Shown: piece by piece, positions 18,208 through 27,726 of the stretch
How positions within the stretch are numbered: position 1 is the stretch's first letter
Layout: each line of letters begins with the position of its first letter
Source: Acidisphaera sp. L21
GTDB lineage: Bacteria; Pseudomonadota; Alphaproteobacteria; Acetobacterales; Acetobacteraceae
Direction of reading: 5' to 3'
DNA length: 61,218 nt
Assembly: GCF_009765685.1 (NCBI RefSeq)
Contig: NZ_LMUY01000015.1
Span: forward strand, 65,687-126,904
Translations under genes and position numbers: made by a program
The notes under the pieces: model-generated
What the model was told of the DNA's origin: nothing
Seen by the model: the letters and a program-made list of their open reading frames with translations, nothing else
The model's database searches: none

Positions 18208-19019
18208 CCTTGATTGCCCTTGTATAGCCGGGTTTCGCGCGGCCGGTAGAACTCGCCATAAGAGGTCGGCACCATGGCGTCGTAGCCCAGCAACTGCCGC
18301 ATCGCCGGGGAGGCTGCCTGGCCATATTTCGGGCCGAGGAAACGCGGGTAGTCCATCTGCTGCTTCACGAAACCACGGCTGTAGCTGAGCGTCAGTGCTG
18401 CACGCGGCGCGTCGGAGCCGTTATGCCCGGCGGCGTGCCACAGATTGGAATCGAACAGCACGATACTGCCCGCGGGCCCGGTCAGCCGCTCGGCATCGGC
18501 CCAAAACGCGGCGTCCACCGGCGGGGTGGCGCTATGGTGGGAGCCGGACAGCACGTGGGTCGCGCCGTTTTCCAGCGTGAATGGATCCACCATCACCAGC
18601 ACGTTCAGCATGAAGCGGAAATCGCCGCCATGGGTGCGCACGTCGCGATGGATCTGGTGCAGGTAGCTTTTCCCGGCAGGCTGGACGCAAACCGGGTTGA
18701 AGGCATGCAGGATGAAGGCGGCATCGCCGAAATAGCGGGTCGCGACGTCGCAAAGATACCGACGCTCCAGGAACGCATCGAAGGCCGGGTATTGGCCTAC
18801 CGTGTGATGCGCCGTGCCATCGGGGGCGGTGGTCGCGCCCGATTCCACCTGGCGCCGGCCGCAATCGGCAATGCTGTCGTGGATGGCCGCGCGAAGGCCG
18901 GGGAGATCGGCCTGTGGCACGATGTCCGGCACCAGCACCCACCCGCGTTCGCGCAGCGGCCGGTCGATCGTGGCATCGGCGGCGGGATAGACCGGCATTT
19001 TTGCCAGTGTGTTCACCAT
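18204..19019 (-). CDS. Phytanoyl-CoA dioxygenase (PhyH) family protein
   Basis: Fe(II)/2-oxoglutarate-dependent dioxygenase, 271 residues. The iron-binding triad is visible: H124 and D126 in LHQIHRDV, and H195 in FDSNLWHAAGHN. The likely 2-oxoglutarate arginine is in APRAALTLSYS. PhyH-family enzymes hydroxylate diverse small molecules and lipids. It is first in the leftward operon that ends at 14746, preceded by the fusA terminator, so its promoter should be in 19020-19090. Confidence 0.87.
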   Translation of the reverse strand: MVNTLAKMPVYPAADATIDRPLRERGWVLVPDIVPQADLPGLRAAIHDSIADCGRRQVESGATTAPDGTAHHTVGQYPAFDAFLERRYLCDVATRYFGDAAFILHAFNPVCVQPAGKSYLHQIHRDVRTHGGDFRFMLNVLVMVDPFTLENGATHVLSGSHHSATPPVDAAFWADAERLTGPAGSIVLFDSNLWHAAGHNGSDAPRAALTLSYSRGFVKQQMDYPRFLGPKYGQAASPAMRQLLGYDAMVPTSYGEFYRPRETRLYKGNQG

Positions 19020-19092
19020 GGGCGTGCTGCTTCCTGCTGCAGCCGCATCGTCGCCGCGGAAATTTAAGCGCTCGTTAACAGCCCCAAAACAA

Positions 19093-19120
19093 AAACGCCC
19101 GGGAATGACCCCGGGCGTTT
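19093..19120 (-). terminator. Rho-independent terminator after fusA
   Basis: Inverted repeat AAACGCCCGGG / CCCGGGCGTTT with a short loop. On the minus strand it is followed by a T-rich stretch (TTTTTGTTTTGG). It lies about 25 bases beyond the fusA stop and ends that transcript before the PhyH operon begins. Confidence 0.88.
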
Positions 19121-19145
19121 GCCGTCGTAGCGGAAGTCGGTGGTG

Positions 19146-21230
<2,085 letters not shown>

Positions 21231-21495
21231 CGGGGTATCCTCCATGCAGTGTCGGGCGGCACCGGACCCCTTGTCCAGGCAGCCTGCCACGCTCCGGCCT
21301 TGGCCGGCTAAATGATGGGTGCAGATGCGCCAGGCGAACCAATTTTGCAAGCGCCCCGGCCGGTTTGTCTCACGGCAATCGGGCAAAAGACCGTGTCACG
21401 TCTCGAAGATCAATGACAGGGCGGCGAAAATCGGCCCGGTCTCGTGCTACCTTTGGTTACACTAGCGTTACCAGCGTCCCGATAAGGTCCAATCC

Positions 21496-22785
21496 ATGGA
21501 CAACCACGCCGCCCAAGCCATGATCCGCTTCGGACTCGGCCGCCGAGGACAGGAGCCGTTGCCCGACGACCCCACCGCTTGGCTGCGGGCCCAGTTGCGG
21601 GGGGCGGACCCAGGGCCCCCGGGATCGGATGTGGCGCAGGGTTTCTACGCCATCCGCCTGGACCAGGAGAATAAGCCGCAGCCCGGCACGCCCGGCGCCG
21701 TCCGCACGCTGTTCAAGGCTGAGCAGGATGGGCTGGTCGCCAACGCCATCACGACGGCGACCCCGTTTCGGGAGCGGCTGGTCTGGTTTTGGGCCAACCA
21801 CTTCACCGTCAGCCTGCGCAACGGGCGCACTGGGGCGTTGGGCGGCGATTTCATCCGCACCGCGATCCGGCCCTACGCCACCGGCAAGTTCAGCGACATG
21901 CTGCTGGCGGTGATACGCCACCCGGCGATGCTGCTGTATCTGGACAATGCGGCCTCGATCGGCCCCAACAGCGTGGTCGGCAAGACGGCGAAGCGCGGAT
22001 TGAACGAGAATTTGGCGCGGGAATGCCTGGAACTGCACACCGTCAGCCCCGCATCCGGCTACACGCAGGAGGATGTGACCAGTTTCGCCCGGGTGCTGAC
22101 GGGTTGGTCGGTCGCCAATGGGGACCGCGCGCCACCCGGGTTCCTGTTCCGCTCCGGTATCCACGAACCGGGCGCCAAGACCGTGCTGGGGCACGAGGTG
22201 CCGCAGGGCGAGGCGGGCGGGACGGACATGCTGGCCTTCCTGGCTGCGCATCCGGCGACCTATCGCCACCTCGCCACCAAGTTGGTGCAGCATTTCGTCG
22301 CCGACACGCCGCCACCCGCCGCCGTCCACACGATCGAGGCAGTATTGCGCGATACAAAGGGCGATCTGGGCCAAGCCGCCGCGGCGCTGGTGGGGTTGCC
22401 CGCGGCGTGGGAACCGCTGGTCAAGCTGCGCACGCCGCAGGACTACGTGCTGGCCGTGCTACGGGCCGTGGATTTGCCGGAGACCAAGCGGCCAGATGGC
22501 GCCGGGCTCATGCGCGCACTTGGCCAGCCCCTATTCGGCGCACCCTTCCCGATCGGCTGGCCGGACCAGGCTGTCGAGTGGGCAGGGCCTGAGGCGATGA
22601 TGCGCCGGGTCGACTGGGCGTATGGCTTCTCCGGTCGTGCCGCGGCGCTGGACCCGGCCATGCTGGCCGAGGCCAGCCTAGGGTCATTTCTGACGGCCGA
22701 TACGAATGGCGCGATCCGCGGCGCTGGCTCCCGCCGCGATGGGCTCACCCTGCTGTTCACGTCACCCGAATTCCAGAGGCGTTGA
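21496..22785 (+). CDS. DUF1800 family protein
   Basis: 429 residues with the DUF1800 pattern: RLVWFWANHFTVSL, HPAMLLYLDNAASIGPNS, and GLNENLARECLELHTV followed by GYTQEDVTSFARVLTGW. The biochemical role of DUF1800 proteins is not established. They are usually paired with a DUF1501 gene, as here. The ATG has AAGG eight bases upstream. The stop shares one base with the start of the next gene (TGATG), so the pair is coupled. Confidence 0.88.
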   Translation: MDNHAAQAMIRFGLGRRGQEPLPDDPTAWLRAQLRGADPGPPGSDVAQGFYAIRLDQENKPQPGTPGAVRTLFKAEQDGLVANAITTATPFRERLVWFWANHFTVSLRNGRTGALGGDFIRTAIRPYATGKFSDMLLAVIRHPAMLLYLDNAASIGPNSVVGKTAKRGLNENLARECLELHTVSPASGYTQEDVTSFARVLTGWSVANGDRAPPGFLFRSGIHEPGAKTVLGHEVPQGEAGGTDMLAFLAAHPATYRHLATKLVQHFVADTPPPAAVHTIEAVLRDTKGDLGQAAAALVGLPAAWEPLVKLRTPQDYVLAVLRAVDLPETKRPDGAGLMRALGQPLFGAPFPIGWPDQAVEWAGPEAMMRRVDWAYGFSGRAAALDPAMLAEASLGSFLTADTNGAIRGAGSRRDGLTLLFTSPEFQRR

Positions 22786-23963
22786 TGCACCCCTCCTTCA
22801 TCACGCGTCGCTCGGCCCTGTTGGGGTTAGCGTCGGCATTCACTCTGGGTCGCGCCTCTCTGGCGCTAGCGGCAGCGTCGACCGATGCCCGGTTCGTCGT
22901 GGTCATCATGCGGGGTGCGCTGGACGGTTTGGCCGCCGTGGTGCCCTATGGCGACCCGGCGCTCGCCGCCCTGCGCGGGCCGCTGGTGCCGCCGCCGCCT
23001 GGCGCGGAGGGCGGGCTGGCCGATCTCGGCGGCTTCTACGGCCTGCACCCCTCCATGCCGGAAATGGCGGCGATGTATCGCGCGGGCGAGTTGTTGCCGG
23101 TGCATGCGGTGGCGGGGCACTACCGCAGCCGCAGCCATTTCGAGGCGCAGGACTGCATGGAAAGCGGCGCCGACCATCGCATGACCAGCGGCTGGCTGAA
23201 TCGCGCTGTGCTGGCGATGCCCAAGCCGCCAGGACCGGAGGCGGCGTTGGCCGTTGGGCTGACCACGCCTTTACTAATGCAGGGCCCGGCCACCATCGCC
23301 GCCTATGCTCCCCCCAGTTTCGCCAAGCCCGACGCCGATCTCTATGCCCGCATCGCCGCCCTGAATCATGCGGACCCGATCACCGGTCCGGCTATCGCCG
23401 AGGGCATGCGGGATCGCGGCTTTTCGGGCGCAACGCTGATGGGGACGGCACGCCAACCCAATGCCTATGCCTTCCCCGCACTTGCGGCGATGGCCGGCAA
23501 GCTTCTGGCCTCGCCGACTGGTCCCCGCGTGGCGGCGCTGGAACTGGGCGGATGGGACACCCACGCCGACCAGATGCGCCGGCTGCACGGTCCGCTCTCG
23601 GCGCTGGATCAGGGCTTGGCGGCGCTGAAGCTGGGGCTGGGGGACCAATGGTCCCGCACTGCGGTATTGGTGATGACGGAGTTCGGTCGTACCGCCCGCA
23701 TCAATGGCACCGCGGGCACCGATCACGGCACCGGAACCGTGGCGTTCGTCGCCGGCGGCCAGGTGGCGGGTGGCCGCGTGATGGCGAACTGGCCGGGCCT
23801 GGGCAATTTGTTTGAGGACCGGGATCTGCAGCCCACGGCGGATTTACGCTCGGTGGCGAAGGGGTTGCTTGGCGGGCATCTGGGCTTACCGGCCGCCGCC
23901 CTGGCCAGTGTGTTTCCTGGCAGCAGCGACGCCCGACCGACCGCAGGGCTGCTGCGGGTCTAA
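22785..23963 (+). CDS. DUF1501 family protein, Tat-exported
   Basis: 392 residues. The N-terminus MHPSFITRRSALLGLASAF carries a twin-arginine signal, so export to the periplasm in folded form is expected. DUF1501 proteins belong to the alkaline-phosphatase/sulfatase fold group: FVVVIMRGALDGLAAVVPYG, then GHYRSRSHFEAQDCMESG, ELGGWDTHADQM, and FGRTARINGTAGTDHGTGTV. The substrate is unknown. The ATG overlaps the DUF1800 stop; an in-frame TTG one codon upstream is also possible. Confidence 0.88.
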   Translation: MHPSFITRRSALLGLASAFTLGRASLALAAASTDARFVVVIMRGALDGLAAVVPYGDPALAALRGPLVPPPPGAEGGLADLGGFYGLHPSMPEMAAMYRAGELLPVHAVAGHYRSRSHFEAQDCMESGADHRMTSGWLNRAVLAMPKPPGPEAALAVGLTTPLLMQGPATIAAYAPPSFAKPDADLYARIAALNHADPITGPAIAEGMRDRGFSGATLMGTARQPNAYAFPALAAMAGKLLASPTGPRVAALELGGWDTHADQMRRLHGPLSALDQGLAALKLGLGDQWSRTAVLVMTEFGRTARINGTAGTDHGTGTVAFVAGGQVAGGRVMANWPGLGNLFEDRDLQPTADLRSVAKGLLGGHLGLPAAALASVFPGSSDARPTAGLLRV

Positions 23964-23975
23964 CCTTGGCGCCGC

Positions 23976-24182
23976 TTACGGCAGCGACACGGCCTCGGCA
24001 CAATTGGTGCGGCCGGAGAGCAGGCAATCCTCGATGGTCGCCTTGTATCGAAGCGTGTGAATGATGCCGAGTGAGGCGACGACGATCAGGAGTAGGACGG
24101 CGAGTGCAGCAAGGCTCGCAGTCTGACGGTTCGCACCGGCCTCATCGTCCTCGATATCGGTCCAGCGTCTTGCGTGTCGCAT
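23976..24182 (-). CDS. Small single-pass membrane protein
   Basis: 68 residues from the ATG at 24182 (the frame stays open to 24287). It has a charged N-terminus, one strongly hydrophobic helix (ASLAALAVLLLIVVASLGII) and a short outer tail with two cysteines (DCLLSGRTNCAEAV) that could form a disulfide. No family is recognised. It converges with the DUF1501 gene at a 12-base distance. Confidence 0.5.
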   Translation of the reverse strand: MRHARRWTDIEDDEAGANRQTASLAALAVLLLIVVASLGIIHTLRYKATIEDCLLSGRTNCAEAVSLP

Positions 24183-24399
24183 CGTAAAACCGGCGTTCCG
24201 TCCCGGTCGGATACCGCCGCCCTCCATTTTGCTAGCCGGGCCGCTCAAATATCCGCCTGCCACGGTGGGATGGCAAGCCGAATGCATACGGTTGCCGCAT
24301 TGTGATGACGTGGCATGCAGAAGAAGCGGGGCTCGGCTGACTGCTTGCCCGGTCGCGCCTTATCAGCAAGATTGCCGTCTCTTTGGGCGAGGTACGTTC

Positions 24400-24933
24400 T
24401 TGCGATATCTAATATTCGCCTGTTTGTTTGTATGCTGTCTGCTGGCGCTTCCTGCGTTGGCGGCAGATCCGCCGATGATCAGCCTTGGCCTTGGCGGCAC
24501 GGATATTCTGGGCTCCCAGGCCCGCGCGGCCGGCGACCTCCGGCTCGACTACCGCTCTGGCCTGTCGCTGCTGCCGTTCTTCGAAAACTACTTCAAGATC
24601 AAGCCGTGGGCCGGGGTGGAAACCACGACCCGGCAGTCGGTTTGGGGCGGCGGCGGCATCCTGCTGGAAATCCCGCTGGGGCCGCACTGGGTGCTTACCC
24701 CGAATATTGGCGGCGGCGCCTATAGTCGCGGCAATGGCAAGAACCTCGGCTCGGTGTTCGAAGTCCGCTCGATGTTCGAGGGCGGCTACGTGTTCGACAA
24801 CGGCACGCGTCTGGTCGCATCGTTCGGCCATACCTCCAACGGCGGCTTCGGCCGGCATAACCCAGGGACCGAGTCGGCCATGATTTCCATCCAGATGCCA
24901 ATCTCCAGCCTCGTTGGGCGGCTGGCGCCATGA
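24400..24933 (+). CDS. PagL-like lipid A 3-O-deacylase (acyloxyacyl hydrolase family)
   Basis: Outer-membrane beta-barrel enzyme predicted to remove the 3-O acyl chain from lipid A; about 177 residues. The signal peptide is LRYLIFACLFVCCLLALPAL with an ALAA cleavage region. The catalytic pattern H-x-S and then E fourteen residues after H is present in FGHTSNGGFGRHNPGTE, which matches PagL H126/S128/E140 spacing. The chosen start is a TTG at 24400 with GAGG seven bases upstream; the frame is open upstream but would overlap an opposing gene's promoter. Its stop overlaps the next start (ATGA). Confidence 0.82.
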   Translation: MRYLIFACLFVCCLLALPALAADPPMISLGLGGTDILGSQARAAGDLRLDYRSGLSLLPFFENYFKIKPWAGVETTTRQSVWGGGGILLEIPLGPHWVLTPNIGGGAYSRGNGKNLGSVFEVRSMFEGGYVFDNGTRLVASFGHTSNGGFGRHNPGTESAMISIQMPISSLVGRLAP

Positions 24934-26036
24934 TGCAGCCCCCGCCCGCCCAGCCCGGCATGCGGATTGCGGAGGTGGACACGCCCGCACTCATCCTCGA
25001 CCTGGACGCGTTCGAGGCGAATTTGGACCATCTGGCGGCGCAGTTGCAGGGCACCGGCGTCCGGCTGCGCGCCCACGCCAAGACACACAAATCGCCCGTC
25101 ATCGCGCATCTGCAGATGGCGCGCGGCGCGATCGGCCAATGCGTGCAGAAGGTGGCAGAGGCCGAGGTGCTGGCGTGGGCCGGCGTGCCGGACATCATCG
25201 TCACCAATCAGGTTGTCGGCGCGCAGAAGCTGGCCCGGCTGGCGGCCCTGGCGCGGATCACCCGTATCGCCATCTGCGCCGACGACCCGCGCCAGGTTGC
25301 CGCGATCGAGGCCGCGGCCGAGGCGGCCGGTGTGCGCATTCCAGTGCTGGTGGAAATCGACGTCGGCATGGGCCGCTGCGGCATTGACGCCGGCCCGGAT
25401 GCGGTGGCGCTAGCCAAGAAGATCGCCGGCTCCCGGCACCTCGAATTCCGAGGGCTACAGGCCTATCAGGGGTCGGCCCAGCACATGCGGACGCCAGAGG
25501 CGCGGGCTGATGCGGTTAGCCACGCAGCCGATCTGTCCCGCCGCACGGTGGAGCAATTGCGCCAGCAGGGGCTGGATTGCCCCGTGGTGGGCGGCGCCGG
25601 CACCGGCACCTTCGCACATGAGGTCGCCAGCGGCGTGTATACCGAGGTGCAGTGCGGCTCCTACTGCTTCATGGACGCCGACTACGCCCGCAACACCGAC
25701 GCGCCGGGCTTCAGACAGGCGCTATTCGTGCAGGCCACGGTGATGAGCACGAGCCAGCCCGGCATCGCCGTGCTGGATGCCGGATTGAAGGCATTGTCGA
25801 CCGACAGCGGCTTCCCGCTGGTGTGGGAGCGCCCGGGCCTGACTTTTGTTGGCGCCTCCGACGAGCACGGAAAAATGACGTGCGCCGACGGCAGCACCCC
25901 GGAACTCGGCGAGAAGCTGCTGCTGGTGCCGGGCCATTGTGACCCGACGGTGGACCGCTACGACTGGTACGTCGGTGTGCGAGGCGGCAGGGTCGAGTGC
26001 TTGTGGCCCGTTGCGGCGCGCGGCGCGTTCGCGTGA
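24930..26036 (+). CDS. DSD1/D-threonine aldolase family PLP enzyme
   Basis: Fold-III PLP enzyme, 368 residues. The N-terminal barrel has the PLP-binding HAKTHKSP (residues 49-56). VEIDVGMGRCGI and VVGGAGTGTFAHEV are phosphate-contact regions. The C-terminal metal site is VPGHCDPTVDRYDWYV, as in D-threonine aldolase and D-serine dehydratase-like proteins. It probably acts on D-hydroxy amino acids in the cytosol. The start overlaps the PagL-like stop by four bases. The 3' end overlaps the convergent cheR gene by 79 bases. Confidence 0.87.
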   Translation: MMQPPPAQPGMRIAEVDTPALILDLDAFEANLDHLAAQLQGTGVRLRAHAKTHKSPVIAHLQMARGAIGQCVQKVAEAEVLAWAGVPDIIVTNQVVGAQKLARLAALARITRIAICADDPRQVAAIEAAAEAAGVRIPVLVEIDVGMGRCGIDAGPDAVALAKKIAGSRHLEFRGLQAYQGSAQHMRTPEARADAVSHAADLSRRTVEQLRQQGLDCPVVGGAGTGTFAHEVASGVYTEVQCGSYCFMDADYARNTDAPGFRQALFVQATVMSTSQPGIAVLDAGLKALSTDSGFPLVWERPGLTFVGASDEHGKMTCADGSTPELGEKLLLVPGHCDPTVDRYDWYVGVRGGRVECLWPVAARGAFA

Positions 26037-26821
26037 AGCGCGTGGCTGGGGCCGTCCCGCTCCAGCGCATCGTCCAGGCCCATCGTCGTTTCCGCGGAGC
26101 CTAGATACAGCAGGCCATCCGGTGCCATCTGGCGCCGGATGGCTGCCAATACTTTCGCCTTGGTCGGAACGTCGAAGTAGAACAGGACGTTGCGGCAGAA
26201 CACGACGTCGAACTTGCCCAGTGGGGCTATATCGTCCAGCAGGTTCCATTCGCGAAAGCTGCACATTGAGCGTATCGGCCGGTTGATCTGCCACTCTTCC
26301 CCCTGCCGGGTGAAATGCTCCAGTAGGTTGTGGACCGACAGGCCGCGTTGAACCTCGTACTGCGTGTATAGCCCGGCGCGGGCGCGGGCGATCGGCCCCC
26401 GGGCCAGGTCGGTGCCAACGATCTCTACCCGATGCCGTTCAATCAGGCCGGACTCGGCGATCATCATGGCTATAGAATAGGCTTCCTGCCCGGTCGACGC
26501 CGCGGCCGACCACATGCGCAGCCGTGCGCCGGGGCCGCGATTGCGCAGCAGGGTTGGCAAACCGGTGTTGCGCAGATGCTCGAACGGCTTCTGATCACGG
26601 AAGAACAGGGTTTCGTGGGTGGCCATGGCCTCTACCACATCCTGCTCCAACGCCTCGTTGCGTTCGGTCTGCAGTCTATGGGCGAGGCTGGCGAGATCTG
26701 GGATGGCTTCGCGGCGCATGAGGCCGCCAAGCCGGGCCTCCATCAGATAGAGTTTGTCCGGGCCAAGCACCAAACCCGATCGCCGATGCACAAGATCGGC
26801 AAGAATCGTCAGAGCCGACAT
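25958..26821 (-). CDS. cheR: CheR-type chemoreceptor glutamate methyltransferase
   Basis: SAM-dependent methyltransferase that methylates receptor glutamates, 287 residues. An N-terminal helical CheR domain (about 1-80) is followed by the catalytic domain with LRMWSAAASTGQEAYSIAM, IVGTDLARGPIARARAG and VVFCRNVLFYFD. It is the last gene of the chpT-cheA-cheW-cheY-cheR operon. There is no cheB and no receptor gene in the window, so its target is elsewhere. The C-terminal 25 residues overlap the opposing aldolase-type gene. Confidence 0.92.
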   Translation of the reverse strand: MSALTILADLVHRRSGLVLGPDKLYLMEARLGGLMRREAIPDLASLAHRLQTERNEALEQDVVEAMATHETLFFRDQKPFEHLRNTGLPTLLRNRGPGARLRMWSAAASTGQEAYSIAMMIAESGLIERHRVEIVGTDLARGPIARARAGLYTQYEVQRGLSVHNLLEHFTRQGEEWQINRPIRSMCSFREWNLLDDIAPLGKFDVVFCRNVLFYFDVPTKAKVLAAIRRQMAPDGLLYLGSAETTMGLDDALERDGPSHALHANAPRAATGHKHSTLPPRTPTYQS

Positions 26822-26830
26822 TGCAAGCCC

Positions 26831-27238
26831 TCAGAGCAAGCCGATCTGCGCGAATTTGCCGGTCAGGATCGCCTCGTCGAATGGCTTCATGATGTATTCC
26901 TGGGCGCCGCACTCAATCGCTTCAGCCATCTGGGCGATCTCGTTCTCGGTGGTGCAAAACACGACGGTGGGGCCAGTCGGACCATATTCGGCCCGCAACG
27001 CCTTTAGGAAGGTCAGCCCGTTCATTACCGGCATGTTCCAGTCCAGCAGCACGCAACGCGGCAGTTCGCGCCGGCAGTGGTTGAGCGCGTCCAGACCGTT
27101 CTCGGCCTCGACCACCTGGTAGCCGTGCGCCTCCAGGATACGCCTCGCAACCTTGCGGACGACGCGGCTGTCATCCACGACCAGGCAAGTCGGCGCTACA
27201 ACGGACAGGGTCTCTTTCTCCAACAGGCTGCTGCTCAT
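26831..27238 (-). CDS. cheY: CheY-like single-domain response regulator
   Basis: 135 residues, receiver domain only. The acidic pocket is LVVDDSRVV, the phospho-acceptor aspartate is in VLLDWNMPVMNG, the conserved threonine is in VVFCTTENE, and the lysine is in EYIMKPF. The ATG at 27238 overlaps the cheW stop by four bases, although the frame runs to 27334. It probably receives phosphate from the neighbouring CheA. Confidence 0.93.
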   Translation of the reverse strand: MSSSLLEKETLSVVAPTCLVVDDSRVVRKVARRILEAHGYQVVEAENGLDALNHCRRELPRCVLLDWNMPVMNGLTFLKALRAEYGPTGPTVVFCTTENEIAQMAEAIECGAQEYIMKPFDEAILTGKFAQIGLL

Positions 27239-27726
27239 GATGCTTCGACTGACAACGCCAGAAGTCGCGAAAGGTCCAGCACGATCATCAGCGAATTCTC
27301 CAGCCGGTATAGTCCGGCACTGTATTTGGTCCACGTCACTGGAAGGGTCGGTGGATTTGGTTCGAACCGTTTGCGGTCGGGCGACAATACCTCGCAGACT
27401 TGGTCGACCAACAGGGCATACAATTCCCCATTGCTTTCAGTCACAAGCGCCATTGGCTGTAGCCCCGGGGGGGCGGGCGGCAGGTTCAGGCGGCGGCGCA
27501 GATTGATGGCGGTCACGATCCGCCCGCGCAGGTTCAAGTTTCCGGCAACATCGGGGGGCGCCATCGGCACCGGGGCGATCGGCTGCTGTCGCAGCACGTC
27601 CCGCACCGCGCTGACGGGAACGCCGCATAGCTGCCCGGCAAGGTTCAGCGTGACGTAGGTGGTGGGCAGTTCGGTCGCGGCAGGGGGCGCGGACGGGCCC
27701 GCCATAACACCAGATAGCATCATCAC
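27235..27726 (-). CDS. cheW: CheW-like adaptor protein
   Basis: Adaptor that links receptors to CheA, 163 residues. After a flexible N-terminal 18 residues the CheW fold shows TYVTLNLAGQLCGVPVSAVR, then NLNLRGRIVTAINLRRRL and YALLVDQVCEVLS. The start may be a GTG at 27726 (GTGA overlap with the cheA stop) or the ATG at 27723; both give almost the same protein. It sits between cheA and cheY. Confidence 0.93.
   Translation of the reverse strand: MMMLSGVMAGPSAPPAATELPTTYVTLNLAGQLCGVPVSAVRDVLRQQPIAPVPMAPPDVAGNLNLRGRIVTAINLRRRLNLPPAPPGLQPMALVTESNGELYALLVDQVCEVLSPDRKRFEPNPPTLPVTWTKYSAGLYRLENSLMIVLDLSRLLALSVEAS

Noticed and set aside
24183-24399. 217-base gap between a small membrane protein and the PagL-like gene
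   Set aside because: The frame upstream of the PagL-like gene stays open here but has no signal-peptide or ribosome-site support; no RNA or repeat was seen.
27355-27375. GGTTCGAACC-like string resembling a tRNA T-loop
   Set aside because: It lies inside cheW coding sequence and no cloverleaf can be built around it.
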